DNA of 64,000 nucleotides from Bacteroidales bacterium (GTDB taxonomy: Bacteria; Bacteroidota; Bacteroidia; Bacteroidales; UBA932): positions 1 through 64,000 of the forward strand of contig SUYP01000013.1 in the NCBI GenBank assembly GCA_015060395.1, given 5' to 3'. This document shows positions 50,522-59,396 of this stretch, in pieces (position 1 is the first letter of the stretch; every line of letters begins with the position of its first letter). The notes under the pieces were generated by a model. The model saw only the letters and a list, made by a program, of their open reading frames with translations. It was not told where the DNA came from and made no database searches. The position numbers and the translations under genes were made by a program.

Positions 50522-50980
50522 ATGGCTACGATAATAAAAGACAAGGCATTGATGATGGAGGAAATCAGGTCACTGATCTCCGAGGGGCACACGGTCTCGC
50601 TCACTGTAAAGGGCAACAGTATGAATCCATTTTTCGTGAGTCTCAGAGATCAGATGACTCTAGGGCCTTGGAAAGACGAAGATATAAGGAAAGGCTGCGT
50701 CGCCCTGGTCAGAGACACCAAAGGCAACTACCTGATTCACAGAATAATACGCAGACAGGGCGACACCGTCACACTGATAGGTGACGGAAATATAGGCCTG
50801 TATGAAACAGCAAGGCTTGAGGAGATCATCGGAATAATGTACGGTATGACCAGAAAAGGGAAAGTCTGGAGTGCAGACAGCAAGATATGGAAGCTATACT
50901 CCTGGTTCTGGATGCTCATCCTGCCCGTCAGACGCTGGCCTCTCGGTCTGTGGAGGCGTATTTTCCTGAAGAGCCGCTAG
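50522..50980 (+). CDS. S24/S26 family (signal peptidase-like) peptidase
   Basis: VSLTVKGNSMNPFFVSLRDQMTLGPW (catalytic Ser context GNSM), CVALVRDTKGNYLIHRIIRRQGD; C-terminal hydrophobic segment. ATG at 50522 preferred to TTG at 50513. Confidence 0.85.
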   Translation: MATIIKDKALMMEEIRSLISEGHTVSLTVKGNSMNPFFVSLRDQMTLGPWKDEDIRKGCVALVRDTKGNYLIHRIIRRQGDTVTLIGDGNIGLYETARLEEIIGIMYGMTRKGKVWSADSKIWKLYSWFWMLILPVRRWPLGLWRRIFLKSR

Positions 50981-51094
50981 TTTTTTGCGATAGGCATCCA
51001 TCCTTTTTTTCCAGGCAATCTGTCTGGCTCTCTGTTCTTTTGCCTTCCGCGCCTGAAGTTCTTCATATTTCTTTTCAAGATAATTATCTGCCAT
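50894..51094 (-). CDS. Small charged coiled-coil-like protein (MADNYLEKKYEE...)
   Basis: 66-aa ORF whose start is 18 nt from a TATATTTG -7 box on the minus strand (caaatata 51113-51120); Lys/Arg/Glu-rich. 3' end overlaps the S24/S26 gene by 87 bp antisense. Confidence 0.65.
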   Translation of the reverse strand: MADNYLEKKYEELQARKAKEQRARQIAWKKRMDAYRKKLAALQENTPPQTERPASDGQDEHPEPGV

Positions 51095-51129
51095 AGCTTA
51101 TCGATTGTACTGCAAATATAGCAATCTGT

Positions 51130-51160
51130 TTTGTTGAAAAGGAGTTTTTTGATACTTTTG
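51130..51160 (+). promoter_or_regulatory. Promoter of PqqD-like gene: TTTG-N19-TACTTTTG
   Basis: TTTG 51130-51133, 19-nt spacer, TACTTTTG 51153-51160. Confidence 0.75.
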
Positions 51161-51176
51161 CAGAAAATTGAAATAT

Positions 51177-51443
51177 ATGAAGATCAAAGATGGATTCGTA
51201 CTCCGTGAAATGTGCGGAGAAAATATAGTAGCGGCAGAAGGAATAGAAAACATCAATTTCAACAAGCTCATATCCCTGAATGAGAGTGCCGCATACCTCT
51301 GGAGGGAACTTATTGGAAAAGAATTCACTACAGAAGAAATGGCCGAGCTCCTCATAGTCCGTTACGGGATCGACAAGGAGCTGGCGATGACAGACTCCGC
51401 CAATCTTTGCGAAGCCTGGATAAACGCAGGAATAGCAGAATGA
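51177..51443 (+). CDS. PqqD-like peptide-binding protein
   Basis: MKIKDGFVLREMCGENIVAAEGIENINFNKLISLNESAAYLWRELIGKEFTTEEMAELLIVRYGID: PqqD-like pattern (N-terminal strands, LNESAAYLW). ATG at 51177. Confidence 0.82.
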   Translation: MKIKDGFVLREMCGENIVAAEGIENINFNKLISLNESAAYLWRELIGKEFTTEEMAELLIVRYGIDKELAMTDSANLCEAWINAGIAE

Positions 51444-53315
51444 TTATAGGATGAAGTTTCCGTTATAATCCACTTCAAATACTCCGAAAGGATCGAATGC
51501 CGCATCTATCACGACTGCGGCTTCAAGTCTTAGGGCTGTACGTTCCCGGTCAAAATCTTCAAGACCCAGCTTGTTCCACCACTCTTCTTCCGCAGAGTAT
51601 GGAACTGCTCCACCGGCACTCCTTACAAGTTCCAGCATACGCCCGACACTTATTTCCCCTGGTTCGATTCTGATACCCCCATAAATATCCGACACAAAGA
51701 TATCCTCCCCACGCAAAGGGTCACCGGCACGGAACCAGGTCTGATTGGCCCAGCCCACATTCCTGCCTTCGCCACGAAGGATGCCCGTAGCTCCGATTCT
51801 CTGCAAGGCCTTGAAATGTATGTCATCTTTCGGAAGGTCAAGATATGGCATAATGTAGCATCCTGCCTCAAGGAGGGCTTCCTGAAGCTGACGTACACCG
51901 ATTCCCTTCACAGGCTTATTCTCTGTCACCGACAAGGCCGCAAGAGCTCCTGCAGCCTGACCGAGCTGCATAACCACAGGCTGCAGACGTGTAGCTCCAT
52001 TGATCAGATTAGACACAGAGACTGATTTTTCAGCTATAATCAGATCCTCGACATCATTCTGCTTCGGTATGATTACGCCCATAGGAACATTGAAAGACGG
52101 AATAGGATAGAATTCCAGATCAGGAAGTGACTTCCAGTCAGGATGTCTGAAATGATGATGATCGACAGCATAGTCGCCTACTGCTATTCCTGTCCTGTAA
52201 TAAGGCTTGTCGAAAGCGAACGGCTCAGCCGCAGCATCCATAGTGAAGAAAGCCTCGCCCATAATCCTCCTGGACTCCCTGTGATATGGAATGAAAGGCA
52301 TTCCGTCTTCTGTAGGGAATACGTCATCCGCAATGCCGAAATTCTTCATACCGAGCTGAGTCTGAATGAAATACACAAAACATCTGGTGAAATTCTTAGC
52401 CTTCTCGTATGCCTCCTGCCTTTCCTCCCTGCTCATATCGACAGAGTTCACATAGTAGTCGTTGCCATAGATAGGCCAGTTGATCATATAACGTCCCTGA
52501 GGAGTCTTTCCGTATGTTATCATCATCTCCGGAGCCCAGATCGTCTGCCCGGTCTCGGCCACTGTACTCATCGGATTCAAGGCCGAGTTGGCGAAAATTG
52601 ACGGATCATATCCCTCCGGTTCATCTATGGTCATATCCGCATCAGGTCCATAATCCTTGAGAAAGGCCACGAAGGTAAGATCCTGGATCACATCATTGGC
52701 CTCAACAGGAGCGATGGACTCGCCGGTTTCAGATGAGGCCTCCATTCCGATCCTGTAATCAACTCCGCAGGCTTTGGCGATGTCTCCCAATTCTGTTGCA
52801 TCTATAAGCACATCCGCCTTGATGCTATGACGTTTGCATAGAGAATCACGCCAGGATACGAGCCAGTCTCCATCCTCTGCTTTTACATCGGTCACTACAG
52901 CCTCTCTCCTTACATCCAGAAGTCCGCCACAGGCTTCCGTCATATCGGTAAATATCCTCTGACCGATATGCGGGTCGAAATTCACATAGCTTACCCAACC
53001 GCTCTGCAAGGCTTCCGGGCTGCCATATTCGACCACCAGCGAATCGACAAACTCACCGAAGATACCGCTTTGGAGCTGATAGTTTCCATCAACACAACTG
53101 ACCCCGGCAGCCGTAAGCATACCGCCGATCCAAGGAGTTTCCTCAAGGATTACAGTTCCAGCCCCCATCCTGGCCGACTGTATGCCGGCAGAAGTTCCTC
53201 CGGCTCCCCCTCCGATTATAAGGACATCGACAAGTTCCGGCTTAGAGCAGGAAATACAAGCCAGCACAGCCAGCAACAATGAACTTCTGACAAATCTGTT
53301 CATAACGACTTTCAT
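51444..53315 (-). CDS. Secreted FAD-dependent oxidoreductase (FAD_oxidored family)
   Basis: VDVLIIGGGAGGTSAGIQSARMGAGTVILEETPWIGGMLTAAGVSCVDGN; lipobox-like LLAVLACISC. Confidence 0.9.
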   Translation of the reverse strand: MKVVMNRFVRSSLLLAVLACISCSKPELVDVLIIGGGAGGTSAGIQSARMGAGTVILEETPWIGGMLTAAGVSCVDGNYQLQSGIFGEFVDSLVVEYGSPEALQSGWVSYVNFDPHIGQRIFTDMTEACGGLLDVRREAVVTDVKAEDGDWLVSWRDSLCKRHSIKADVLIDATELGDIAKACGVDYRIGMEASSETGESIAPVEANDVIQDLTFVAFLKDYGPDADMTIDEPEGYDPSIFANSALNPMSTVAETGQTIWAPEMMITYGKTPQGRYMINWPIYGNDYYVNSVDMSREERQEAYEKAKNFTRCFVYFIQTQLGMKNFGIADDVFPTEDGMPFIPYHRESRRIMGEAFFTMDAAAEPFAFDKPYYRTGIAVGDYAVDHHHFRHPDWKSLPDLEFYPIPSFNVPMGVIIPKQNDVEDLIIAEKSVSVSNLINGATRLQPVVMQLGQAAGALAALSVTENKPVKGIGVRQLQEALLEAGCYIMPYLDLPKDDIHFKALQRIGATGILRGEGRNVGWANQTWFRAGDPLRGEDIFVSDIYGGIRIEPGEISVGRMLELVRSAGGAVPYSAEEEWWNKLGLEDFDRERTALRLEAAVVIDAAFDPFGVFEVDYNGNFIL

Positions 53316-53316
53316 A

Positions 53317-54411
53317 TTATTCCGATTTACGTAACGCTTTCTTCACTACAGGAAGCAGATGTTCCACATATCTCATCGCTCCCAGATCTGTAAAATGTAT
53401 GCCATCGACCGTGGCTTCCCCATCATCTCCAATCATTCCTTCCGCACCTACATAATATATCCTCTTCTCCCCTGCTTTCCGAAGTCTTGCGAATAGCCTC
53501 TTCTGCGAAGCATTCTTCTCTGCGATTTCTTTCCTGATGGCATTGTCGTATGCGGAATGCGGAAACACAGGGTCTTCCACAAAGATCACAGGCACATCAG
53601 GATGAGCATCTCTGATCACTCTGAAGAACTGCTCGCCTATTTCATCTATAGACTCTGCAGATGCATTCGGCACATAGTCCAGGACATACAGTCCGGGCTC
53701 CTCTACCGAAGCCATAAGCTCTGCTATTTCCATATCCAGCAACGCATTGCCGCTGAATCCGAGATTTATGACCTCGCGTCCGATGCGGCGGCTGAGGATA
53801 TTAGTGTGTGCCATTCCCGGCCTGTTGGCACAGCCACCCTGGAGGATGCTGGAGCCATACATTACCACTGGCCTTTCCGAAGATGGGCTGTCAACAGCCG
53901 GCATATCAAGCGACGCCCCCTCGTCCACACCGATCTCAAGGGAAGAGATTCCGTCATACAGAGAAAGATAGAGCATATATTCCCGTTCTATCGGATCCAT
54001 ATAACGGATGACTGCACGCTCTGATTTCTTTCCCTGAGGCTGCGCGCTGCATACGTGCCTCCATTCTCCATCCTGCAAGGCATAGAGATCCAGCCCTTTC
54101 GTTCCGGTATCAGTCATATGCGTCATAGAGTTGTTGAACATCGATTCCCATCTGAGATGAATGGAAGTCGAATTAGAACGGAAACGTATGTAAAGGCCTG
54201 CAGAATTTCTGCCGAGATACCACACAGGTTCTCTGGAGACAGTCTTAAGATGAGACGGAAGGCGTTCATATCTTCCATCTGTATCCTCCGACACCTTCCC
54301 ATAAAGAGGGAAGGCAGAAGCATCAGCATAAACTATCTGCTGAGCAGAAACTGCTGATTCAGTGAAAAGAAGGAAGACCGCAGCCGAAAAAAACAATATT
54401 AAATGTTTCAT
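53317..54411 (-). CDS. SGNH/GDSL hydrolase with N-terminal beta domain, secreted
   Basis: PVVMYGSSILQGGCANRPGMAHTNILSRRIGREVINLGFSGNALLD and DGIHFTDLG; start taken at MKHLILFF. Confidence 0.9.
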   Translation of the reverse strand: MKHLILFFSAAVFLLFTESAVSAQQIVYADASAFPLYGKVSEDTDGRYERLPSHLKTVSREPVWYLGRNSAGLYIRFRSNSTSIHLRWESMFNNSMTHMTDTGTKGLDLYALQDGEWRHVCSAQPQGKKSERAVIRYMDPIEREYMLYLSLYDGISSLEIGVDEGASLDMPAVDSPSSERPVVMYGSSILQGGCANRPGMAHTNILSRRIGREVINLGFSGNALLDMEIAELMASVEEPGLYVLDYVPNASAESIDEIGEQFFRVIRDAHPDVPVIFVEDPVFPHSAYDNAIRKEIAEKNASQKRLFARLRKAGEKRIYYVGAEGMIGDDGEATVDGIHFTDLGAMRYVEHLLPVVKKALRKSE

Positions 54412-54499
54412 TCTATTTTTTGTCATAATCAGCCACAAAATTAAAATTTTTTAATAATATTGACTAACTTTGTAGAAAATCTTTAACACCTGAAAAATT

Positions 54500-55909
54500 A
54501 TGAGTGCCTCAGCAAAATCCGGACGTATCGCTTCGATTGACATAATCCGCGGTATCGCGATTGTAGGTATGGTATTATGCGCCAACATAGGTTTCCAGTC
54601 TGACCTCCCGGCCTGGATGTTCCACGCGCAGACGCCTCCTCCGACATACGCTTTCAACCCTGATGTACCTGGTATCACCTGGGTGGATCTGGTATTTCCT
54701 TTCTTCCTGTTTTCAATGGGAGCAGCCTTCCCTTTCTCTATGCGTAAAAGACTTGAGAGAGGTCAGAGCAGATGGTCAGTTACAGGAAGTCTTGTCAAAA
54801 GGTGGTTCATACTGACATTATTCGCTATCGTACTGGGAAATGCATACAGCATCTGGAGCACTCCAAGACCAGCCTGGCAGGTGCATATATATATGATAGC
54901 AGTCTGGGCGGCTATGTTTCTTTCGCTCGTAAGAGTACAGAATCCGGCCGGATCAGATGGCTGGAAGAAGCATCTGGGGACAGCTGTCAATCTTTGCGGA
55001 ATCATTATGTTCGTCGCCTTGTCATTCGTATTCACCCGGTGGTTCGGTCTGGCCCTGAGCAAGGACAGATGTGACATCATCATTATGATTCTCGCAGTCA
55101 TCGCCGTTACCGGAGGACTCATCTGGATGTTCACCAAAGACAGCATAAGGCTGAGATGGCTCGTCTTTATGCTCGTTGCAGCGATAAAGGCATTGGATTC
55201 ATACGCTCCTGAGGCACTTTCGTTCGTTCCATCCTGCGCCTGTGTGAGCTGGTTCTTCAGTTGGGACTGGCTCCAGTATCTGCTGATCGTATTGCCGGGA
55301 TCGATTGTCGGCGATATGATCCTGAAGCATTCCAGAAGCGGTGAAAAGCCACAGATAGGACGAAACGGAGCAATTGCCGGCTATGTTGCACTAGCAGCTG
55401 CACTTGTCCAGCTCTGGGGACTGTTCACAAGACACGTGACGGCAGACTTCATCATTTCTGGAGCACTCGCAATTACATTCTTCTGCCTCACCTGGAAAGA
55501 GAGAAACGTTTATACTGGCACTGCCAGAATAGGATTCCTCCTTCTTCTTGCAGGCATCATCTTCGACCCTATCGACGGAGGAATAACCAAAGACCATTGC
55601 AACCTGTCGTACGTACTCACCACAGGAGGAATGGCTGCTCTGACCACTGCCTTCCTGCTTATGCTCGAGATCCGTTCAGACATCAAAGGCAGATTCATCG
55701 CGGGTGTCGGCCAGAATCCTATGCTGGCATATACAGTCACAAACTTCCTCATAGGACCGATCCTGAGCCTTGTCGGCATCCTTCCTCTGATCAACGCTCT
55801 GGCAGAGGGCTCGCAGTTCTGGGGAGTGGCTCAGGGCGTGATGATAACCCTGCTGATGATGTGCGTGACATTCGCTTTCACTAAACTGAAATTATTCTGG
55901 AGAAGTTAA
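54500..55909 (+). CDS. Multi-TM acyltransferase, heparan-alpha-glucosaminide N-acetyltransferase-like (DUF5009/COG4299)
   Basis: RIASIDIIRGIAIVGMVLCANIGF, DLVFPFFLFSMGAAFPFSM; about 10 TM segments. Confidence 0.87.
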   Translation: MSASAKSGRIASIDIIRGIAIVGMVLCANIGFQSDLPAWMFHAQTPPPTYAFNPDVPGITWVDLVFPFFLFSMGAAFPFSMRKRLERGQSRWSVTGSLVKRWFILTLFAIVLGNAYSIWSTPRPAWQVHIYMIAVWAAMFLSLVRVQNPAGSDGWKKHLGTAVNLCGIIMFVALSFVFTRWFGLALSKDRCDIIIMILAVIAVTGGLIWMFTKDSIRLRWLVFMLVAAIKALDSYAPEALSFVPSCACVSWFFSWDWLQYLLIVLPGSIVGDMILKHSRSGEKPQIGRNGAIAGYVALAAALVQLWGLFTRHVTADFIISGALAITFFCLTWKERNVYTGTARIGFLLLLAGIIFDPIDGGITKDHCNLSYVLTTGGMAALTTAFLLMLEIRSDIKGRFIAGVGQNPMLAYTVTNFLIGPILSLVGILPLINALAEGSQFWGVAQGVMITLLMMCVTFAFTKLKLFWRS

Positions 55910-55922
55910 AACATAAACAGAT

Positions 55923-57035
55923 ATGCGTAAATTTATTTTGACATTTATGGCAGGACTCAGTCTTGCTGCAGCTGCCGAGGTATCGGCAAAGAAGGCCAAG
56001 GAGTACATCGAGACTCCTGCATCGGACTCCCGCATAGAATACACAGGAAGAACTCTCACAAACGGTTCGGACGTATCCTACGACTGGAGCGGAGTATATT
56101 TCAGAGTGAGATTCAACGGACCTTATCTGGCAGTAAAGTGCTCAGATTCAAAGAACAGCTGGTTCAACCTTTGGGTTGACAAGGAGATGACTCCACAGGC
56201 GGACAGAAAATTCATCGTAGCGGCAAAAGACACTTTGATCGTGCTTGCTGAAGGACTCGGAAAAGGAGAACACGAAGTCATCCTCCAGAAGAGGACCGAA
56301 GGTGAGCAGGGATGCTTCACAGTACACAGTTTCCTCAGCGAAGGCGAGATTCTTCAGGCTGCCGGCCGAAAGGAGAGGCATATAGAATTCATAGGTGACT
56401 CATACACCTGCGGATATGGTACTGAAAGCGGCCACAGGGACGATCCGTTCCTTGCCGAGACCGAGAACTGCAATCTCACATACGCAGCCATCACCGCAAG
56501 ATATTTCGGAGCGGACTTCAACCTTGTCAGCCATTCAGGACAGGGAATAGCAAGAAACTACGACAATGCAGGTCCAGGCTACAATATGCCTCACCGCTAC
56601 AAGCAGCTGTTCAACACTGCAAAGGAACCGCTTTGGGAGCCGTCTATGGGTGCATATACTCCTGACGTAGTAGTGATATATCTCGGCACAAACGATTTCT
56701 CGACCGGACAGCAGCCGGCTGAGGCTAGCTTCAGGAGCAACTACATTTCTCTCCTCCAGAGCATCAAGGCAAACTACGGAGAGGAGACTCCAGTACTTTG
56801 TATGGGCTCGAATGCCAACCCTTATCTTTACGACTACATCCGCAGCGCAGTCACTGTAAGCGGACTCAAGAACGTCGCTTATATGACCGTATCTGACTTT
56901 GCACACGACTATGAGGGAGATATGGGAGCAAGCTGGCATCCTAACTACAAGGGCCATATCAAGGTCGCAAGCTGTATGATTCCATACATTGCAACACTTA
57001 CAGGATGGGAAATGGAAGAAAAACCATATAAGTAA
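55923..57035 (+). CDS. SGNH hydrolase with CE2-like N-terminal domain
   Basis: IEFIGDSYTCGYGTESGHRD, NLVSHSGQGIARNY, IYLGTNDFS, DFAHDYEGDMGASWHPNYKGH. Confidence 0.9.
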   Translation: MRKFILTFMAGLSLAAAAEVSAKKAKEYIETPASDSRIEYTGRTLTNGSDVSYDWSGVYFRVRFNGPYLAVKCSDSKNSWFNLWVDKEMTPQADRKFIVAAKDTLIVLAEGLGKGEHEVILQKRTEGEQGCFTVHSFLSEGEILQAAGRKERHIEFIGDSYTCGYGTESGHRDDPFLAETENCNLTYAAITARYFGADFNLVSHSGQGIARNYDNAGPGYNMPHRYKQLFNTAKEPLWEPSMGAYTPDVVVIYLGTNDFSTGQQPAEASFRSNYISLLQSIKANYGEETPVLCMGSNANPYLYDYIRSAVTVSGLKNVAYMTVSDFAHDYEGDMGASWHPNYKGHIKVASCMIPYIATLTGWEMEEKPYK

Positions 57036-58450
57036 TGAAAAGGATTATATTGATATTGTCAGCAGCCGCAATGACATTGAACGCATCGGCTGCTATGATC
57101 AAAGGCAGCGTCAAGGATACAGAGGGTAGGCCGGTGGCCGGAGTTGTAGTTACAGACGGCCTCAATACGGTAAAGACCGATGCGAAGGGGCGCTTCAGGA
57201 TGGATGCAGATGATGACAGCAGATTTGTCTATATATCCACACCTTCCGGCTATGTATCAGCAACTTTGGAAGGAAAGACTCTTTTCTATAAGGAGATTTC
57301 AAAAGATATCAGGAAATACGATTTCATCGTAAGAAAGAATGAGAAGGATGACACCAGTCACAACCTCATTGTCATAGCAGACCCGCAGATAAGTGAGAGA
57401 AGCGAGCTCCCTGAGCTGCAGAAGCACGCGGATGACATCACCGCATTCGTCGGGCAATATGACCAGGACTACACCTTCGGCCTCTGCCTCGGAGATATCG
57501 TAGGATGGGACCACAGCATCTATCCCGAATACAACCGCATTATGAACGGTTCAGGCTTCGAGTACAGATATGTCATCGGTAACCACGATATGACCAATTA
57601 CGGACGTTCGTTCGAGACATCGATGAAGAACTATGAAGATATGTACGGTCCTTGCTGGTACTCTTTCAACGTAGGAAACGTCCATTATATAGTCCTCAAC
57701 AACAATTTCTATGTGGGACGCGACTATTTCTACATAGGATATATCGATGAGCGACAGCTCAGATGGCTTGAAAACGACCTTTCATACGTTCCTGAGGGTT
57801 CAAGAGTGATAGTGTCTATGCACATTCCGACCACGATGGACAAGTCCGACCGCGACGCCTTCCAGTATGGTGTCATAGGAGACAATCTCTGCAACAAGCC
57901 TTCGTTCTATCAGATGCTAGAGCCTTATCAGACCCTCATTCTTTCGGGACATATGCATACGGCTGACTTCGAGCAGATCAGTGATAATATCCTCGAAATC
58001 AATATCGCCGGACTCTGCGGTGCCTGGTGGTGCGGAGAGGTATGCATCGACGGTTCTCCTGCGGGCTTCAAGGTATTTGACATTGACGGAGATTCGATGA
58101 AATGGATATACAAGGGCTGCGGACATCCGCTGGACTACCAGATGAAGATATATGCAGATACGGAAGATTATCCAGGCCAGATAATAGCAAACGTATGGGA
58201 CTATGATCCTGAGTGGAAGGTCGAATATTTCGAGGATGGAGTGAAAGTCTGCGATATGGAGAGATTCAAGGCGCAGGATCCTCTTGCCAAGGAACTCTAC
58301 AAGGACCCGTCCAGTCTCAAGAGGACGTGGGTATATGCCGCTCCTACGGAGAATATGTTCAAGGCATCTGTTTCACCGGAAGCCAAGACAATCGAAGTCA
58401 AGGTGACCGACCGCTTCGGAAGGGTCTATAGGAAAGAGATATGCCGATAA
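57035..58450 (+). CDS. Calcineurin-like metallophosphoesterase with N- and C-terminal accessory domains
   Basis: VIADPQISERSE, CLGDIVGWDHS, VIGNHDM, SMHIPTT, LSGHMH; 1-bp overlap with preceding gene. Confidence 0.9.
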   Translation: MKRIILILSAAAMTLNASAAMIKGSVKDTEGRPVAGVVVTDGLNTVKTDAKGRFRMDADDDSRFVYISTPSGYVSATLEGKTLFYKEISKDIRKYDFIVRKNEKDDTSHNLIVIADPQISERSELPELQKHADDITAFVGQYDQDYTFGLCLGDIVGWDHSIYPEYNRIMNGSGFEYRYVIGNHDMTNYGRSFETSMKNYEDMYGPCWYSFNVGNVHYIVLNNNFYVGRDYFYIGYIDERQLRWLENDLSYVPEGSRVIVSMHIPTTMDKSDRDAFQYGVIGDNLCNKPSFYQMLEPYQTLILSGHMHTADFEQISDNILEINIAGLCGAWWCGEVCIDGSPAGFKVFDIDGDSMKWIYKGCGHPLDYQMKIYADTEDYPGQIIANVWDYDPEWKVEYFEDGVKVCDMERFKAQDPLAKELYKDPSSLKRTWVYAAPTENMFKASVSPEAKTIEVKVTDRFGRVYRKEICR

Positions 58451-58485
58451 TATCATAACTGGTAGTAAACAAACTCCATAAAGCT

Positions 58486-59388
58486 ATGAAAAGATATTTT
58501 TCTCTGATCTGTGCAGCTGCCATTCTGGCAGGATGCGCATCTGGTCCGGTAACACCGGAAACAGTCCGGTCCAAGATCGTAGAGGATGGCGGAACAGGAG
58601 CATATAAGGCCATTATGTTCGAAGCACCGGCATTCGAGGCTCACACGGTATTTGCCCCACAGGACCTTTCGGTCTTCGGCAAGAAGAAAAAGCTTCCTGT
58701 CGTTGTATGGGGTAACGGAGCCTGCACAAACTCCCCTTGGGAACATTACAAGTTCCTCAACGAGATTGCCTCACACGGCTTCCTGGTCATAGCCACAGGC
58801 CATATCCCTATGGAGGAAGCACCTTACCACGGTCCTAGATCGACATCCGAGCAGCAGATACAGTCCGTTGACTGGGCTATCGCCCAGAATGCCGACAAGG
58901 AGAGTCCTTTCTATGGAAGGATAGACACGGATGCGATTGCCGCCGCCGGTATGTCCTGCGGAGGTCTGCAGACTCTCGACAACTCGGCAGACCCTAGATT
59001 CAAGACACTGATGATAATGAACAGCGGTCTCTTCGTCAATCCTATGGGAGCGATGCCCGGTATGCCTATGCCGGAAAAAGAGAAGCTTCAGGATATAAAG
59101 GTTCCGGTGATATATATACTTGGAGGTGAGGAAGATATCGCATACGGCAACGGAATGGATGATTTCTTCCGTCTGAAGAATGTGCCCGCTGTAGCAGCAA
59201 ACTATCCGGTAGGTCACGGCGGTACATACCGCGAACCGCACGGAGGAGAGTTCACGGTTCCGGCTCTCGCCTGGCTCCAGTGGCAGCTTCAGGGCGATAC
59301 CGCAGCCGCTGAAATGTTCAAAGGCTCCCCTTGCGGACTTGCACTCAGGGAAGGCTGGACGGTGGAAAAGAATCAGCTTATTGACTGA
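58486..59388 (+). CDS. Secreted alpha/beta-hydrolase lipoprotein
   Basis: Lipobox ILAGC; nucleophile elbow AAGMSCGGLQ; GEEDIAYGNGMDD; YPVGHGGTYREPHGG. Confidence 0.85.
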   Translation: MKRYFSLICAAAILAGCASGPVTPETVRSKIVEDGGTGAYKAIMFEAPAFEAHTVFAPQDLSVFGKKKKLPVVVWGNGACTNSPWEHYKFLNEIASHGFLVIATGHIPMEEAPYHGPRSTSEQQIQSVDWAIAQNADKESPFYGRIDTDAIAAAGMSCGGLQTLDNSADPRFKTLMIMNSGLFVNPMGAMPGMPMPEKEKLQDIKVPVIYILGGEEDIAYGNGMDDFFRLKNVPAVAANYPVGHGGTYREPHGGEFTVPALAWLQWQLQGDTAAAEMFKGSPCGLALREGWTVEKNQLID

Positions 59389-59396
59389 TAAGCAAT

